DNA of 64,000 nucleotides. Source: an uncultured Collinsella sp. Its GTDB lineage: Bacteria > Actinomycetota > Coriobacteriia > Coriobacteriales > Coriobacteriaceae. The stretch lies in contig CAKTWK010000007.1 of assembly GCA_934630735.1 (NCBI GenBank), positions 1 through 64,000 of the forward strand. Direction: 5' to 3'. The notes under the pieces were generated by a model that was not told the origin of the DNA, did not search any database, and was given only the letters and a program-made list of their open reading frames with translations. Positions 18,585 through 26,483 of this stretch are shown here, in pieces; position 1 is the first letter of the stretch; the number at the start of each line of letters is the position of its first letter. A program made the translations under genes and the position numbers.

Positions 18585-19922
18585 TTAGGAGTTCGCCAGG
18601 TAGTGCTTGATCTCCCACTCGGTGATCGTAGACTCAAACTTATGCCACTCGTCGCGCTTCTTTTTGAGGAAGAAGCTGTGGATGTGCTCGCCGAGAGCAT
18701 CCTTCATAAACTGCGAGTCCTCAAACACGTCGAGCGCCTCTTTGAGCGAGCGCGGCAGCGGCGCGTAGCCGGCCTCGACCATCTGACGGTCGGTAAGCTT
18801 GAGCGTCTCGGCCGTGGCCTCGGGCGGGAGCTCCAGCTTGCGCTCGATGCCGTCCAGACCAGCCGCCAGCGTGACGGCGTTGACCAGGTACGGATTGGCC
18901 ATGGGATCGGGGCTGCGCAGCTCGATGCGCGTGGACAGCTGCTTGCCGGGCTTGTAGACCGGGATGCGGACCATGCTCGCGCGGTTGCGCAGGCCCCACG
19001 TGGCGTACTGCGGCACGGAGTCGCCACCCGTGGTGATGCGCTTGTACGAGTTGACCGTGGGGTTGGTGATGGCGCTGATTTCGCGCGCGTGCGCCAGAAT
19101 ACCTGCCATGTAGTGCTTGGCGACGTCGGAGAGATGGTACTTCTCGTCGTCCTCGCCCCAAAAGACGTTGTTGCCGTCATGGTCGAACAGCGACTGGCAC
19201 AGGAACATAGCACTGCCATCCTCACCCGCCAACGGCTTGGGCATAAAGGAGGCGTGGCAACCGCTCTCGTAGGCCTGCTGCTTAATGATGAGTTTGGCCG
19301 TAGTGATGGCGTCGGACATACTCAGGGCCTCGGCGTGGCGCAGGCTCATGCCGTGTTGCGAGCGGCCGGCGGCGTGGAAGGTGTACTCCACGGGCACGGA
19401 CATCTTCTCGAGCGTGAGGACCGTGTTGCGACGCAGGTCGCGGGCGGCATCGCTCACCGAAAGATCGAAGTAGCCCACGTTGTCAAGCGGCTCGGGGGTA
19501 TGCTCGTCGGGGAAGTAGTAATACTCCAGCTCGGCGCCCACGTTGAGCAGATAGCCAGCCTTCTCGGCCTTGCGGAACATGCGACGCAGGGCATCGCGCG
19601 GGTCGCCGGCAAACGGCTTGCGATCGGGAGTGCACACGTCGCAGAACACGCGGGCGACGCCATTGTGGCTCGGGCGCCACGGCAAAATCTGGAAGGTCGA
19701 AGCATCGGGAAACGCCAGCATGTCGGCTTCCTCGGGCGTGGCAAAGCCCTCGATGGCGGAGCCGTCAAAGCCAATACCCTCCTCAAAAGCGACCTCGAGG
19801 TCCTCGGGGCTAATGGCAAAGTTCTTGAGGCGGCCGAGAATGTCGACAAACCACAGACGCACAAAGCGGATGTCACGCTGCTCTACGGAGCGGAGTACGT
19901 AATCGATGTTCTGCTGGTTCAT
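18585..19922 (-). CDS. glnA: Glutamine synthetase, type I
   Basis: A 445-residue GSI enzyme making glutamine from glutamate, ammonia and ATP; a cytoplasmic dodecamer and the main point of ammonium assimilation. The family motifs are present: the FDGSAIEGF region near residue 51, AELEYYYF near 130, and NPTVNSYKR near 285. Its length and the lack of the Tyr adenylylation segment place it in the GSI-alpha (Bacillus-like) subgroup rather than the adenylylated GSI-beta type of most Actinobacteria. GGGGAG precedes the ATG. It probably forms an operon with the GlnR-like regulator downstream. Confidence 0.95.
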   Translation of the reverse strand: MNQQNIDYVLRSVEQRDIRFVRLWFVDILGRLKNFAISPEDLEVAFEEGIGFDGSAIEGFATPEEADMLAFPDASTFQILPWRPSHNGVARVFCDVCTPDRKPFAGDPRDALRRMFRKAEKAGYLLNVGAELEYYYFPDEHTPEPLDNVGYFDLSVSDAARDLRRNTVLTLEKMSVPVEYTFHAAGRSQHGMSLRHAEALSMSDAITTAKLIIKQQAYESGCHASFMPKPLAGEDGSAMFLCQSLFDHDGNNVFWGEDDEKYHLSDVAKHYMAGILAHAREISAITNPTVNSYKRITTGGDSVPQYATWGLRNRASMVRIPVYKPGKQLSTRIELRSPDPMANPYLVNAVTLAAGLDGIERKLELPPEATAETLKLTDRQMVEAGYAPLPRSLKEALDVFEDSQFMKDALGEHIHSFFLKKKRDEWHKFESTITEWEIKHYLANS

Positions 19923-19961
19923 GTCGCTCCCCTTTCTTTCGGGCGGGTTTCGACTGGTCTA

Positions 19962-19982
19962 TATCGCAGATACTATCGCAGA
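19962..19982. promoter_or_regulatory. Direct repeat upstream of glnA, candidate regulator site
   Basis: TATCGCAGA occurs twice in the same direction, 3 bp apart, about 40-60 bp before the glnA start. Two direct half-sites suit an OmpR-family protein such as the regulator encoded after glnA. Binding is inference. Confidence 0.3.
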
Positions 19983-20056
19983 AAAATGTTTCCGCAGGGT
20001 TAAAGCGTATCAAGCGCTCAAAAAACGTGTGCGAACAGGCGGTCACGAACGAATGG

Positions 20057-21079
20057 TTAGCGCGAGGTCGAAGCGCGGTGTTCGATGTGGCCGGGGACCT
20101 CGATGCGCTTGGGGACGAGCTTTGCGGCATCGCCCACCGTAGTGGTAACAACGTCGATGCGCTCGGAGAGGCGCTCGACCACGCGCTCGGCAATGGCGAG
20201 GGTGTCTTGCGCTGCCGTGGTCACACCGCCAAAGAGGACGTGGTTCCAGGGATAGTCGTCAAACGTCGCGATCTTGAGCCCCGCCGGCAAGGAGGGCCCC
20301 AACTGTGCCAGTGCCTCGGTCAGACGCAGAAAGACCAGGCCGTTGACGGCGATAAGGCCGAGCCTTTTGCCTGCGAAGTCGCGGATGGTCTCGTCCAGGC
20401 GGCTGACGCCCGTGGCACCGCCATCGACCAAGGTGATAACCTCGCCGGCAAGGCCGCGGTGCGAAAGCTCGTCGGCAAAGGCCTCGGCGCGTTCGCGACG
20501 CACGGGGCCGTCGTCGCTTGCCTCGGTGAGCAGGCACAGGCGCTCGCTGCCCGCAGAGGCCAAGGCGTCTACCAGCCCGACAACCAGTTCACGGTTGTTA
20601 GATGTCACCAGATCGACACCGCCGGCGGCAACATCGCGGTCGAGTAGCACGACGGGTAGGCGTCCCGCTGCCGCGACGATTGCCTCGTCGTTGCCGCCAC
20701 AGGTGTTGACGACCAGGCCGTCCACGCCGGCATCGATCAGTCTGGTGAGCGACTCGGCTTCCTTAGCGGGGTCGTTGCCGCTAATGGCCGTCATAAGCGA
20801 GCAGCCGCGCGCGGCGGCACTGGCGGAAAGCCCTTCGAGCATGGTGCTGGAGAACGGGCTAGCAATGTCGGCCAAGATCACGCCGATGAGGTTGGTACGC
20901 GAGCTGCGCAGATTGCGCGCGGCGGCACGTGGACGATAGCCGGTGCGCTCTATAACCGCCGCGATGCGAGCACGGGTTTCCTCGGTCATTTGCCCGGGGC
21001 GGTTGTTGAGATAGCGCGAGACCGTGGCCGGACTCACGCCCGCCTCGGCGGCAATGTCCTTGATTCTCATCTGCGCCAT
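20057..21079 (-). CDS. LacI-family transcriptional regulator
   Basis: A 340-residue regulator with an N-terminal LacI helix-turn-helix (IKDIAAEAGVSPATVSRYLNN, from about residue 5), a hinge helix (PRAAARNLRS) and a periplasmic-binding-protein-like sugar-sensing domain. It should repress sugar catabolism or transport genes until its ligand binds. I chose ATG 21079 because it places the HTH at the N-terminus, as is usual; an in-frame ATG three codons later is equally possible, and the ribosome binding site is weak. No sugar genes adjoin it; the GntR-type gene lies 125 bp upstream on the same strand. The effector is unknown. Confidence 0.85.
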   Translation of the reverse strand: MAQMRIKDIAAEAGVSPATVSRYLNNRPGQMTEETRARIAAVIERTGYRPRAAARNLRSSRTNLIGVILADIASPFSSTMLEGLSASAAARGCSLMTAISGNDPAKEAESLTRLIDAGVDGLVVNTCGGNDEAIVAAAGRLPVVLLDRDVAAGGVDLVTSNNRELVVGLVDALASAGSERLCLLTEASDDGPVRRERAEAFADELSHRGLAGEVITLVDGGATGVSRLDETIRDFAGKRLGLIAVNGLVFLRLTEALAQLGPSLPAGLKIATFDDYPWNHVLFGGVTTAAQDTLAIAERVVERLSERIDVVTTTVGDAAKLVPKRIEVPGHIEHRASTSR

Positions 21080-21203
21080 AGCGCACCCCGTTTCCCATTT
21101 GTCGGCAGCCTGAGCCATTTTAGGCATTTTTAAAAATTCTCGGTTGCAAAACGCTGTAGGTGAGCAGCATCGTTTTTGCGTCTCGAGCAGATGCGGTGAT
21201 GGG

Positions 21204-21896
21204 CTAGATAGACGAGTCTTTGGACAGCTCAAAGTAGTCGGGATGCAAGGCGATAACCGGGCCCTGCTCCTCGGGCATCAGGTGCAAGTGCGTCTCTGCC
21301 AGGTAGCTCGCCGTGTCGGTATCGCCCCTCTTAATGGCCTCGAGAATCCGACGATGTTGTCGACGAATCGGCTCCCAATCCAGATCCTGCGACACCATAC
21401 GCAACCAGTTGTATCGCTCAAAATGCGTATTGACGCTCTTCATCCAATCCCACAACATATGGCGGCCGGCAATCTCAAAACACGTCTCATGAAACAGGTT
21501 ATCCAAGTCGAAAAAGCGACGCGTTTCGCGATGGTCGAGCGATTCGGACTCGGCAAGAATCTGCTCAAGCCGCCGCTTTTGCTCGGGCGTGGCGGCAGAG
21601 CAGCATTTAATAAGCACGCTTCTCTCGAGTTTCTCGCGCAAGAAGCAGGCGTTCTCGGCGTGCTCCATGCTGATTTTTGAGACATAGGTGCCGCTTTTGG
21701 GACGCGTTTCCACCAGCTCCTGCTCGCGCAGGCGCACAAAGGACTCGCGAATGGGCGTGCGCCCGATTCCTGTCTCCTTTTCCAGACCAATCGCCGAAAG
21801 GCGCGTGCCGGGTTTGAGCTCGGCATAGATAATCTTGGAGCGCAATGCGTTATATGCCTGATCTTGCAGGCTCTGATAATGCTGGTGTTGTTCCAT
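21204..21896 (-). CDS. GntR-family (FadR/FCD-type) transcriptional regulator
   Basis: A 230-residue regulator with a winged helix (about residues 10-75; GRTPIRESFVRLREQELVE is typical) and a C-terminal all-helical FCD domain whose Asp/His residues usually bind a metal and an organic acid ligand. Such proteins control uptake and catabolism of carboxylic or sugar acids. ATG 21896 is preferred to a start 14 codons upstream because GAGGGC precedes it. No obvious target operon adjoins it, apart from the LacI gene downstream on the same strand. Confidence 0.85.
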   Translation of the reverse strand: MEQHQHYQSLQDQAYNALRSKIIYAELKPGTRLSAIGLEKETGIGRTPIRESFVRLREQELVETRPKSGTYVSKISMEHAENACFLREKLERSVLIKCCSAATPEQKRRLEQILAESESLDHRETRRFFDLDNLFHETCFEIAGRHMLWDWMKSVNTHFERYNWLRMVSQDLDWEPIRRQHRRILEAIKRGDTDTASYLAETHLHLMPEEQGPVIALHPDYFELSKDSSI

Positions 21897-22029
21897 AAAG
21901 CCCTCGGATGAAGCCCACGGTTTGTCGAATTCCACCACGTAATACTATCGCATCGACACGCCCCGGCTCCCAATCAGTCTTTTTGGGACGGGGCTCTTTT
22001 AGCTACCCTGGCTCGCAGATCGGCCCCTT

Positions 22030-22189
22030 GCCACAAAAGTGGCCCATCTACTACGTTAACACGGATAGCCTCGACCATACCGAAAACCGTGAAAACAAAA
22101 CCGCAGGTAGACAGCTTGTCGATTTTCGAAAAAGCCGGCTATGGTTGACCCCTGCGGCTTAAACGTAGTAGATAGGCCCTTTTCGTGGC
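22030..22189. repeat. 160-bp inverted-repeat element D, copy 1
   Basis: Imperfect arms of about 30 bp (GCCACAAAAGTGGCC, then ATCTACTACGTT on the left; AACGTAGTAGAT, then AGGCCCTTTTCGTGGC on the right) enclose about 100 bp with a nested CCGCAGG/CCTGCGG stem. No coding frame is credible. It fills most of the gap between the GntR and AlbA_2-type genes. Confidence 0.65.
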
Positions 22190-22283
22190 GCAGCACTACT
22201 GCACCCCAAATTGGCACCCCGAGCCTGTTATAAGTTGCTGTGAAATACGGACGGTTGATAATCAAGGGTTGAAAATCAAGGCG

Positions 22284-22345
22284 CGCTATACGGCTTGCTA
22301 TATCTCACTATACTTTGCTGTACGTCGCTATACTTTGCTATAACT
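22284..22345. repeat. Three tandem copies of a 20-22-bp AT-rich unit
   Basis: Three head-to-tail units with consensus CRCTATACTTTGCTRTA (22, 20 and 20 bp) next to element D copy 1. Such short tandem units could be binding sites (iterons), but no replication or partition gene adjoins them. Confidence 0.55.
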
Positions 22346-22380
22346 TGACAATAATCGGCCCGTTACCATCCGGGATATAA

Positions 22381-22412
22381 CGGACCCCAAGCCAACGCTG
22401 GCTTGGGGTCCG
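22381..22412. terminator. Hairpin terminator after the AlbA_2-type regulator gene
   Basis: A perfect 14-bp stem (CGGACCCCAAGCCA with TGGCTTGGGGTCCG) and 4-nt loop, about 25 bp after the stop at 22436. The T-rich tail is weak on either strand. Confidence 0.65.
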
Positions 22413-22435
22413 TCTTGTACCATGGCTCTTTTGGA

Positions 22436-23689
22436 CTATGAGCGCTCGTATTTCGTGGCCCGCCCGGTTCCCTGCCTTACGATTGCATTCCGTTCAAGCA
22501 GAGATTCGAGTGCCGCCAACGTCCGCATGCGGCTCAGCCCCGTCTGTTTTTCAATCTCGCTTCGCGACATAATTCGCCCGCCCGACAAGGCCTTGAGAAC
22601 CTGGGCCTCTTCCTCGGACCCTTCAAAGGCATCGGTAACGGGCAATGTGACGGCCACCATGCCGCCGCGAACATCAAAAATTGGTTGATTGATCGAATCG
22701 CGATAGGCACGTCTAATGCGCGCAATTCCCGTACCAAATTTCTCGATATAATCCAGCTTTAAGAAGGCCTCTGCAACGATGGGGTTTCTGAGCACGGATA
22801 TCTGCCCATACAGGTATTGTTCCGTCGTCAAACCGGCGGGCAGCGATCCGGGGGAGGTCACAACAACACGATCATCGTACAGGGCAATTTGAACATTCGC
22901 TCGAACGTCCCACGTCCGATGCACCAAAGCGTTTGCAACAGCTTCGCGGAATGCCTCAAGAGAAATTCGATCGGTTTGGACGCGCTCCATCCCTTCGATA
23001 CGCTCAAAACGGTAGTAGCGTGCAAACATAGCCACCGCCCTGTCCACCTGCTCAATTGCGGATAGATTTGTCGCCGTCTCACGGTCCAAGATCACATCCT
23101 CGGTATCGCCAAAACGGACGCAGTCGATGCCCGGAAAATCATTCTTATCCGCCAAAATCGCCGCAGCGTTGGTATAGCCATCTTTGCCGAGCAAGCGAAG
23201 TGTGCGCATAATATCCGGCGTTAGCTCGGAAATGCCGAGATGTTCAACACACTTATGCTCGAGCGTGTGAAAACTCAAGTCCTGGCGAGCCGACGTGAGC
23301 GCGTCGAACGTTACGTTGCTGCCTTCGAGCGTCAGCCTGCCATACTCAAACCGGTCGACCTCCACCGTTGCCGAATCGTTTCGCCTGTAGGCCTTTCCCT
23401 TGCTTCGATAGGGTTTGTCCTGGCCCTCATAAACCGTAAGGATTACGGTCCCGTGTTTCTCATCGGGCTCGAGCGTGTAACGGGGAGCGGGATCCAAGCT
23501 GTCATTAATCATGTTCTCGATGCGGAGACACTCTGCGACCGGATCTGCAAGGCCGACAGCCACGCCCTCGTCATCAACGCCAAACTCAATCTTGCCCGTC
23601 CCGTAGTTTGCATAGGCGCTCACCGTTTTAAGAAACGTCGGCGTAACGCTTTCCTTGTATTCGACTGTAGGGCTCTCTCTAACAACCAT
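22436..23689 (-). CDS. AlbA_2 (Schlafen-like) domain putative regulator/ATPase
   Basis: A 417-residue protein of the family annotated as ATP-dependent DNA helicase RecG-like or AlbA_2 putative transcriptional regulator. The N-terminal ~130 residues (ESPTVEYKE start, YANYGTGKIEFGVDDEG) form the AlbA_2 nucleic-acid-binding domain. The middle (about 235-345) has the FREAVANALVHR and GTGIARIRRAY motifs of a GHKL-like ATP-binding fold, and the C-terminus is a winged helix (EIEKQTGLSRMRTLAALESLLE). ATG 23689 has GAGGGGG upstream and is preferred to a start nine codons earlier. A large perfect inverted repeat just upstream suggests autoregulation. Physiological role not known; relatives are common in gut bacteria. 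Confidence 0.8.
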   Translation of the reverse strand: MVVRESPTVEYKESVTPTFLKTVSAYANYGTGKIEFGVDDEGVAVGLADPVAECLRIENMINDSLDPAPRYTLEPDEKHGTVILTVYEGQDKPYRSKGKAYRRNDSATVEVDRFEYGRLTLEGSNVTFDALTSARQDLSFHTLEHKCVEHLGISELTPDIMRTLRLLGKDGYTNAAAILADKNDFPGIDCVRFGDTEDVILDRETATNLSAIEQVDRAVAMFARYYRFERIEGMERVQTDRISLEAFREAVANALVHRTWDVRANVQIALYDDRVVVTSPGSLPAGLTTEQYLYGQISVLRNPIVAEAFLKLDYIEKFGTGIARIRRAYRDSINQPIFDVRGGMVAVTLPVTDAFEGSEEEAQVLKALSGGRIMSRSEIEKQTGLSRMRTLAALESLLERNAIVRQGTGRATKYERS

Positions 23690-23731
23690 ATGCACAACCC
23701 CCTCGTTTCGTACCATTCATAACCGTATTAT

Positions 23732-23785
23732 AAGACGAAAACCGTTTGCGTACTGATTATCCAAGACGTAAACGGTTTTCGTCTT
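23732..23785 (-). promoter_or_regulatory. Perfect 16-bp inverted repeat upstream of AlbA_2-type gene
   Basis: AAGACGAAAACCGTTT (23732-23747) and its exact complement AAACGGTTTTCGTCTT (23770-23785) are separated by 22 bp, starting about 40 bp before the AlbA_2-type start. Probably an operator pair. Confidence 0.55.
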
Positions 23786-23843
23786 TATTTGCGTACGGAA
23801 TTAAGACGCATAATTTCGCTTTCGTATGGCTCAATACCGGACA

Positions 23844-23860
23844 CAGACTGTTTTCGTCTG
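23844..23860. promoter_or_regulatory. Extra half-site-like palindrome of the same operator motif
   Basis: CAGAC-TGTTTTC-GTCTG shares TTTTCGTCT with the inverted repeat at 23732-23785, as a possible third, more distal site. Confidence 0.35.
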
Positions 23861-23884
23861 TCAATACGTCTGCAATCCAAACGA

Positions 23885-23920
23885 AAAGAGCCCCGAGCTC
23901 GTATGAACTCGGGGCTCTTT
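23885..23920 (-). terminator. Terminator downstream of the enoate-reductase-like gene
   Basis: A perfect 13-bp stem AAAGAGCCCCGAG / CTCGGGGCTCTTT followed on the minus strand by TTTTCG. It lies about 135 bp beyond the stop at 24056; with no other gene ending nearby, it most likely serves that gene. Confidence 0.7.
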
Positions 23921-23987
23921 GTGCCGCACATCTATGAGAGGAGAAATTCGATGCGTACGGGCGCTATTCCATGAAGCCGCAATGGTG

Positions 23988-24050
23988 CAATGGGGCCAGG
24001 TTTACATGCACCACGTTGGTGCAAAGCAGCCTGTCCCCCTAGCGCCAGGG
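23988..24050. repeat. Degenerate REP-like repeat with nested palindrome
   Basis: Contains TGCACCACGTTGGTGCA (7-bp arms, 24007-24023) and the family signature CCTGTCCCCCT. Its flanks differ from the 3832 and 5409 copies, so the relationship is by short motif only. Confidence 0.35.
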
Positions 24051-24055
24051 GTTGA

Positions 24056-26005
24056 CTAGAGTTCGCAGGCGACCTTGTAGCCATCGCCGATGGCGTCGCG
24101 GATGTTGCCGCACATGTTGGCATCGCCCAGCACGTGGGTGGCAACACCGGCTGCGGCCAGGTCGTCGGCCAGCTTGGTATTGGGACGATAACCCATGGCA
24201 AGCACCAGCGTATCGGCACCGGTGATGGTGTGGACCTCGCCGTCCTTCTCGTAGCTGATGGTGTCCTCGGTAATCTCGGTCACCTTGGCCTCGGTCAGCA
24301 CGTGGACGCCCTTGGAGAGCATGCGCGTGATGAGCACCGCGCGACCGGCGCCGCCCTCGTTAGCGGCGAGCGTCTTGGTCATCTCAATAACGGTGACATC
24401 GCGATTTGCCGGCGACAGGTCGTTGACCAACGGGGCCAGGTAATCGGCCGTCTCGCAGCCAACGGTGCCGCCGCCCACGATGACGATCTTCTTGCCCGGG
24501 AAAGCCTTGCCGCCCAGCAGGTCGTCGGCCGTCATAACCTGCTTAAAGCCCTGCATGAAGGCCGGAGCGATAGGCTCTGCGCCATAAGCCAGGACGACCT
24601 CGTAACCCGCGTAGTCACGCTGAATGTCCTCGGCCGAAAGCTCGGTGCCAAATACGCACTTCACGCCGGCCTCGGCCAGGCGACGGTACTGATACTTGAT
24701 CACGCGGGTGAGTTCCTGCTTTGCCGGCGGAACGGCTGCGATGCGCATCTCGCCACCCGGCTCGTCCTGCTTATCCACGAGCACCACGTTATGACCGCGC
24801 TTGGCGGCAATGTAGGCTGCCTCCATGCCCGCAGGACCAGCACCCACAACGAGCACGTTCTTAGCCTCGGCGGCAGGCTCGTAGCCAGCCTCGTCACGCT
24901 CCACGTCCGGGTTGACGGTGCAGGAGATGCGCTTGCCAAACATAATGCCGTTCAGGCAGCGCAGGCAGCCGATGCAGGGACGGATATCATCGGCGTTGCC
25001 GGCAGCGGCCTTGTTGCAGAACTCGGCATCGCACAGATTGGCGCGGCCCATCATGCAGATGTCGGCGGCGCCGTCCTCGATCAGCTCCTCGGCAATCCAG
25101 GCCTCGTTGATACGGCCGACGGTGGCGACGGGAATGTTGACGTGCTTTTTGATCTCGCGCGAACAGGCGGCATGCGAGGCCTGCTGGGTGCCGGCGGCGG
25201 GAATGGCGGAGCCGCGCTTGATGGTAGTGCCGCCCGACACGTGAATCATGTCGACGCCGGCCTTCTCCAGGCGACGCGAGACGTAGATCATGTCGTTGAG
25301 AGTCAGGCCGCCATCGGTGTACTCATCGCCCGAGATACGGACGTCGATGATGAAGTCCTTGCCGCAGCGCTCGCGAATCTCGGCAATGACCTCGAGCAAA
25401 AAGCGCATGCGGGCGTCGAGCGAGCCACCATACTCGTCGGTACGCTTGTTATAGAGCGGGGTCAAAAAGCCGCCGAGCATGCCGTGGGCGTGCGCCGCAT
25501 GGACCTCGACGCCGTCGACACCGGCCTTCTGCATACGCACGGCAGCGTCGCCAAACTGATGCGTGAGCTCGTGGATCTCATCGACCGTGATGGGGCGCGG
25601 TGCCTCGCGGGCGTAAGACGGACCCACAAAGGACGGAGCGATCAGGCGCGGCGTGCCCGGAATATTAAAGGCCATGTAGGCGGGATGGAAGAGCTGCGGC
25701 ATGATCTTGCAGCCGTACTCGTGAACGGCTGCGGCAAGCTTTTCCCAGCCGGGGATAAACGTATCGTCGTAGCAGCACATGTCACCCGGCAGATAGGTAT
25801 AGGTGGGCTCGACCGTCACGACCTCGGTGATGATGAGGCCCACGCCGCCCTTGGCACGGGCACGGTAATGATCGACCAAGTCGTCGGTCACATAGCCATG
25901 ATCGGCCAGGTTGGTAGATACCGGCGGCATAAAGACGCGGTTCTTGACCTCGGTTGTACCGACCTTGATCGGGCTAAAGAGCATCGGATAGGCGGAGGAC
26001 TCCAT
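24056..26005 (-). CDS. FMN/FAD iron-sulfur enoate or 2,4-dienoyl-CoA reductase family oxidoreductase
   Basis: A 649-residue cytoplasmic flavoenzyme of the Old Yellow Enzyme / 2,4-dienoyl-CoA reductase family (relatives include FadH, FldZ, BaiCD and BaiH). An FMN-binding TIM barrel (about 1-330, with HAAHAHGMLGGF) is followed by a [4Fe-4S] motif (CIGCLRC, then Cys about 11 residues on) and an FAD/NAD(P)-binding region with GAGPAGMEAAYIAAKRGH and a second GGGTVGCETADYL. It should reduce an activated C=C bond with NAD(P)H. The substrate may be an enoate, dienoyl-CoA, bile-acid intermediate or plant compound; sequence alone does not decide. ATG 26005 with AAGGAAC upstream. Monocistronic. Confidence 0.85.
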   Translation of the reverse strand: MESSAYPMLFSPIKVGTTEVKNRVFMPPVSTNLADHGYVTDDLVDHYRARAKGGVGLIITEVVTVEPTYTYLPGDMCCYDDTFIPGWEKLAAAVHEYGCKIMPQLFHPAYMAFNIPGTPRLIAPSFVGPSYAREAPRPITVDEIHELTHQFGDAAVRMQKAGVDGVEVHAAHAHGMLGGFLTPLYNKRTDEYGGSLDARMRFLLEVIAEIRERCGKDFIIDVRISGDEYTDGGLTLNDMIYVSRRLEKAGVDMIHVSGGTTIKRGSAIPAAGTQQASHAACSREIKKHVNIPVATVGRINEAWIAEELIEDGAADICMMGRANLCDAEFCNKAAAGNADDIRPCIGCLRCLNGIMFGKRISCTVNPDVERDEAGYEPAAEAKNVLVVGAGPAGMEAAYIAAKRGHNVVLVDKQDEPGGEMRIAAVPPAKQELTRVIKYQYRRLAEAGVKCVFGTELSAEDIQRDYAGYEVVLAYGAEPIAPAFMQGFKQVMTADDLLGGKAFPGKKIVIVGGGTVGCETADYLAPLVNDLSPANRDVTVIEMTKTLAANEGGAGRAVLITRMLSKGVHVLTEAKVTEITEDTISYEKDGEVHTITGADTLVLAMGYRPNTKLADDLAAAGVATHVLGDANMCGNIRDAIGDGYKVACEL

Positions 26006-26107
26006 ACAGGGTTCCTTTCGTTTGAGCCGCTCGGCGGCAGTTGCTAACGTACATATCGTATCAGCAACTGCCGTATCCGCAGTCAAACATACCCAAACGC
26101 CGGTCGG

Positions 26108-26308
26108 CTAATGAATACCGCGGCCCAAGTCTTCGGCGATTTTGTCCACGCCCTTAAGTGCGGCGCACGTCTTTTTGTTGGAGCAATGCCCCGTGCAAAC
26201 GCCACCCTGAGCGCAGTCGGCGCAGGTGCCCTTGCGGTAGATGCGCACGCATACCGCGACAAACGCAATACCGATAACAGCCAGTACAACAATATCGATA
26301 GGTGCCAT
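26108..26308 (-). CDS. FeoB-associated Cys-rich membrane protein
   Basis: A 66-residue protein with one N-terminal membrane helix (about 3-23) and a short cytoplasmic tail with five Cys (CADCAQGGVC, CSNKKTC). It matches the small FeoB-associated Cys-rich family found after feoB in many anaerobes. AGGAGG precedes the ATG. It lies about 175 bp after feoB on the same strand, beyond a strong hairpin, so it may be transcribed partly with feoB. A role in iron handling at FeoB is inferred from context. Confidence 0.8.
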   Translation of the reverse strand: MAPIDIVVLAVIGIAFVAVCVRIYRKGTCADCAQGGVCTGHCSNKKTCAALKGVDKIAEDLGRGIH

Positions 26309-26359
26309 AGCAAGCCTCCTCTAGTTAGCCACCACTTACTTTACCCCATTCTCCACCCA

Positions 26360-26405
26360 CCAAAAAGGGACAGGTTTATTTTGGTCGGTTTTATCTGCGG
26401 AAACG
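26360..26405. repeat. REP-like repeat, second module alone, reverse orientation
   Basis: CCAAAAAGGGACAGGTTTAT, then TTTTGG, GGTTTTATCTG and AAACGTCA, matching the reverse complement of the right-hand module of the repeat at 5409-5510 with few changes. Confidence 0.65.
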
Positions 26406-26421
26406 TCACATCTCCCTCACC

Positions 26422-26459
26422 AAAAAGCCCGAGTGTCGCTGGGACACCCGGGCTTTTGG
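26422..26459 (-). terminator. Terminator of the feoB transcript
   Basis: Stem AAAAGCCCGGGTGTC / GACACTCGGGCTTTT (one mismatch) with a T-rich tail on the minus strand, about 25 bp after the feoB stop. Confidence 0.8.
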
Positions 26460-26483
26460 AAAGGGGCTAATCCTTATTCAGAA

